Assembly: GCA_934636065.1 (NCBI GenBank)
Contig: CAKTZW010000107.1
Location: 1-6,615, forward strand
Length of the DNA: 6,615 bases
Origin: an uncultured Labedella sp.
GTDB taxonomy: Bacteria > Actinomycetota > Actinomycetes > Actinomycetales > Microbacteriaceae
Direction: 5' to 3'
Part shown: piece after piece, positions 6,013 through 6,615 of the stretch
Layout of the letters: each line of letters opens with the position of its first letter
Numbering within the stretch: position 1 is the stretch's first letter
Position numbers and translations under genes: made by a program
The notes under the pieces: generated by a model
What the model was told of the DNA's origin: nothing
Databases searched by the model: none
Seen by the model: the letters and a program-made list of their open reading frames with translations, nothing else

Positions 6013-6080
6013 GTCGTGAGGTGTCGCATCTCGTTCCCATTCCGGGTGCGGAGGGAACGAAACGCGACACCTCATGGCTC
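6011..6080. terminator. Long imperfect hairpin between convergent genes, probable bidirectional terminator (hairpin 3)
   Basis: The main stem pairs 6017-6038 with 6053-6074, 20 of 22 positions complementary. Above it, after a two-base bulge (6039-6040), TCCG (6041-6044) pairs with CGGA (6049-6052) around a GGTG loop. Below it, 6011-6016 pairs with 6075-6080 if two G-T pairs are allowed, reaching into the regulator's TGA stop codon. The two stem mismatches (A6028/C6063 and C6030/A6061) become G-U pairs in RNA copied from the minus strand. It ends 11 bases short of the helicase stop codon. There is no T-tract; position suggests termination for both genes. Confidence 0.8.
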
Positions 6081-6091
6081 GTGAAGCGGTG

Positions 6092-6615
6092 TTACGCCGC
6101 GGCCTCGATCGCCTCGGACAGGACGTGGATGAGAGCGTTCAGCTGGACCGAGTCGCTCGATCCGCTGTCCTGATCGGACCCGTCGAGCGCACGGGCGGCG
6201 AGGCCCTGCTTCGAGTCGATCAGCTCGGCGATCTTCGCGTCGATCGTGTGCGCGGCGATGATCCGCCACGCGGTGACCGGCTCGTCCTGACCGATGCGGT
6301 GGACGCGGTCGATCGCCTGGGTCTGCTCCGCGGCCGTCCAGGACAGCTCGGCGAGCACGACGTTCGACGCCGCCTGCAGGTTCACGCCGACGCCGGCGGC
6401 GGTGAGCGAACAGACCGCGATCGACACCGAGTCGTCGGTGTTGAACGCGTCGATCGCCTGCTGGCGCGCCGTCGTCTGCTGGTCGCCCCGGATCGATACG
6501 GTTCCGATGCCGCGGGACTGGAACACGCGCTCGGCCTGATCCATGACGTCGATGTGCTTCGCGAAGAACACGACCTTGCCGACGGAGCGCGCCAACTGGG
6601 CGGTGTAGTCCGCCG
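6092..6615 (-). CDS. SNF2/RapA-type DEAD/DEAH-box helicase, C-terminal part (5' end outside window)
   Basis: The last 173 residues of a superfamily 2 (SNF2-family) ATPase, open through the window's right edge. SNF2 enzymes use ATP to translocate on duplex DNA and remodel protein-DNA complexes. Visible motifs of the second RecA-like lobe: KVVFFAKH (13-20, motif IV region), SIRGD (40-44), CSLTAAGVGVNLQAA (68-82, motif V) and QAIDRVHRIGQ (99-109, motif VI with the arginine finger). After motif VI come a short conserved stretch to about 141 and a Ser/Asp-rich tail (GSDQDSGSSDS, 145-155) ending in EAIEAAA. The VHRIGQ form is characteristic of SNF2 proteins, of the SMARCAL1-like or HepA/RapA-like kind found in bacteria. 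A TTG at 6595 is internal and is not the start. The gene is convergent with the regulator. Its exact role cannot be given, since the N-terminal lobe and accessory domains are missing. Confidence 0.9.
   Translation of the reverse strand, partial: ADYTAQLARSVGKVVFFAKHIDVMDQAERVFQSRGIGTVSIRGDQQTTARQQAIDAFNTDDSVSIAVCSLTAAGVGVNLQAASNVVLAELSWTAAEQTQAIDRVHRIGQDEPVTAWRIIAAHTIDAKIAELIDSKQGLAARALDGSDQDSGSSDSVQLNALIHVLSEAIEAAA

Overview
The window looks like chromosomal DNA of a high-GC actinobacterium, most probably of the Microbacteriaceae or a close relative. The supporting signs are strong G/C bias at third codon positions, a mycoredoxin (a glutaredoxin-like protein typical of Actinomycetota), an actinobacterial (group III type) 6-phosphofructokinase, GTG starts, and intergenic terminators without T-tracts. 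The genus call is an inference. I see no mobile element, CRISPR array, tRNA or rRNA.

Layout from left to right: (1) the 3' end of an oligopeptidase B-type serine peptidase (+, 1-441). (2) A perfect 32-bp inverted repeat (449-514). (3) A 6-phosphofructokinase (-, 515-1543). (4) A 96-bp divergent promoter region. (5) A mycoredoxin/glutaredoxin (+, 1640-1897). (6) A perfect 52-bp palindrome (1910-1961). (7) A CitMHS-family citrate:cation symporter (-, 1979-3424). (8) A 186-bp divergent control region with a candidate operator dyad at 3504-3526. (9) A CitA/DcuS-family sensor kinase (+, 3611-5332). (10) A CitB-family response regulator (+, 5329-6012, overlapping the kinase by 4 bp). (11) A third long hairpin (6011-6080). 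(12) The C-terminal part of a SNF2-family helicase (-, 6092 to the window edge). No gene-free stretch exceeds 300 bases.

The clearest functional unit is the central one. The sensor kinase keeps the Arg/His and Arg/Lys positions used for citrate binding in Klebsiella CitA. It is translationally coupled to its regulator and lies divergent from a metal-citrate-type transporter. The reasonable reading is that extracellular citrate (or a related carboxylate) switches on its own uptake. The same gene set is known as CitS/CitT/CitM in Bacillus subtilis and CitA/CitB/CitH in Corynebacterium glutamicum.

The most striking non-coding observation is that all three convergent gene junctions carry a long, nearly or fully perfect hairpin filling most of the gap. 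Two of the three (449-514 and 1910-1961) also share sequence in register, 16 of 21 positions including TGAAAACG and GGTGC, which suggests one dispersed family. I found no evidence of a wholly new system; everything else is recognisable housekeeping or citrate-uptake biology.
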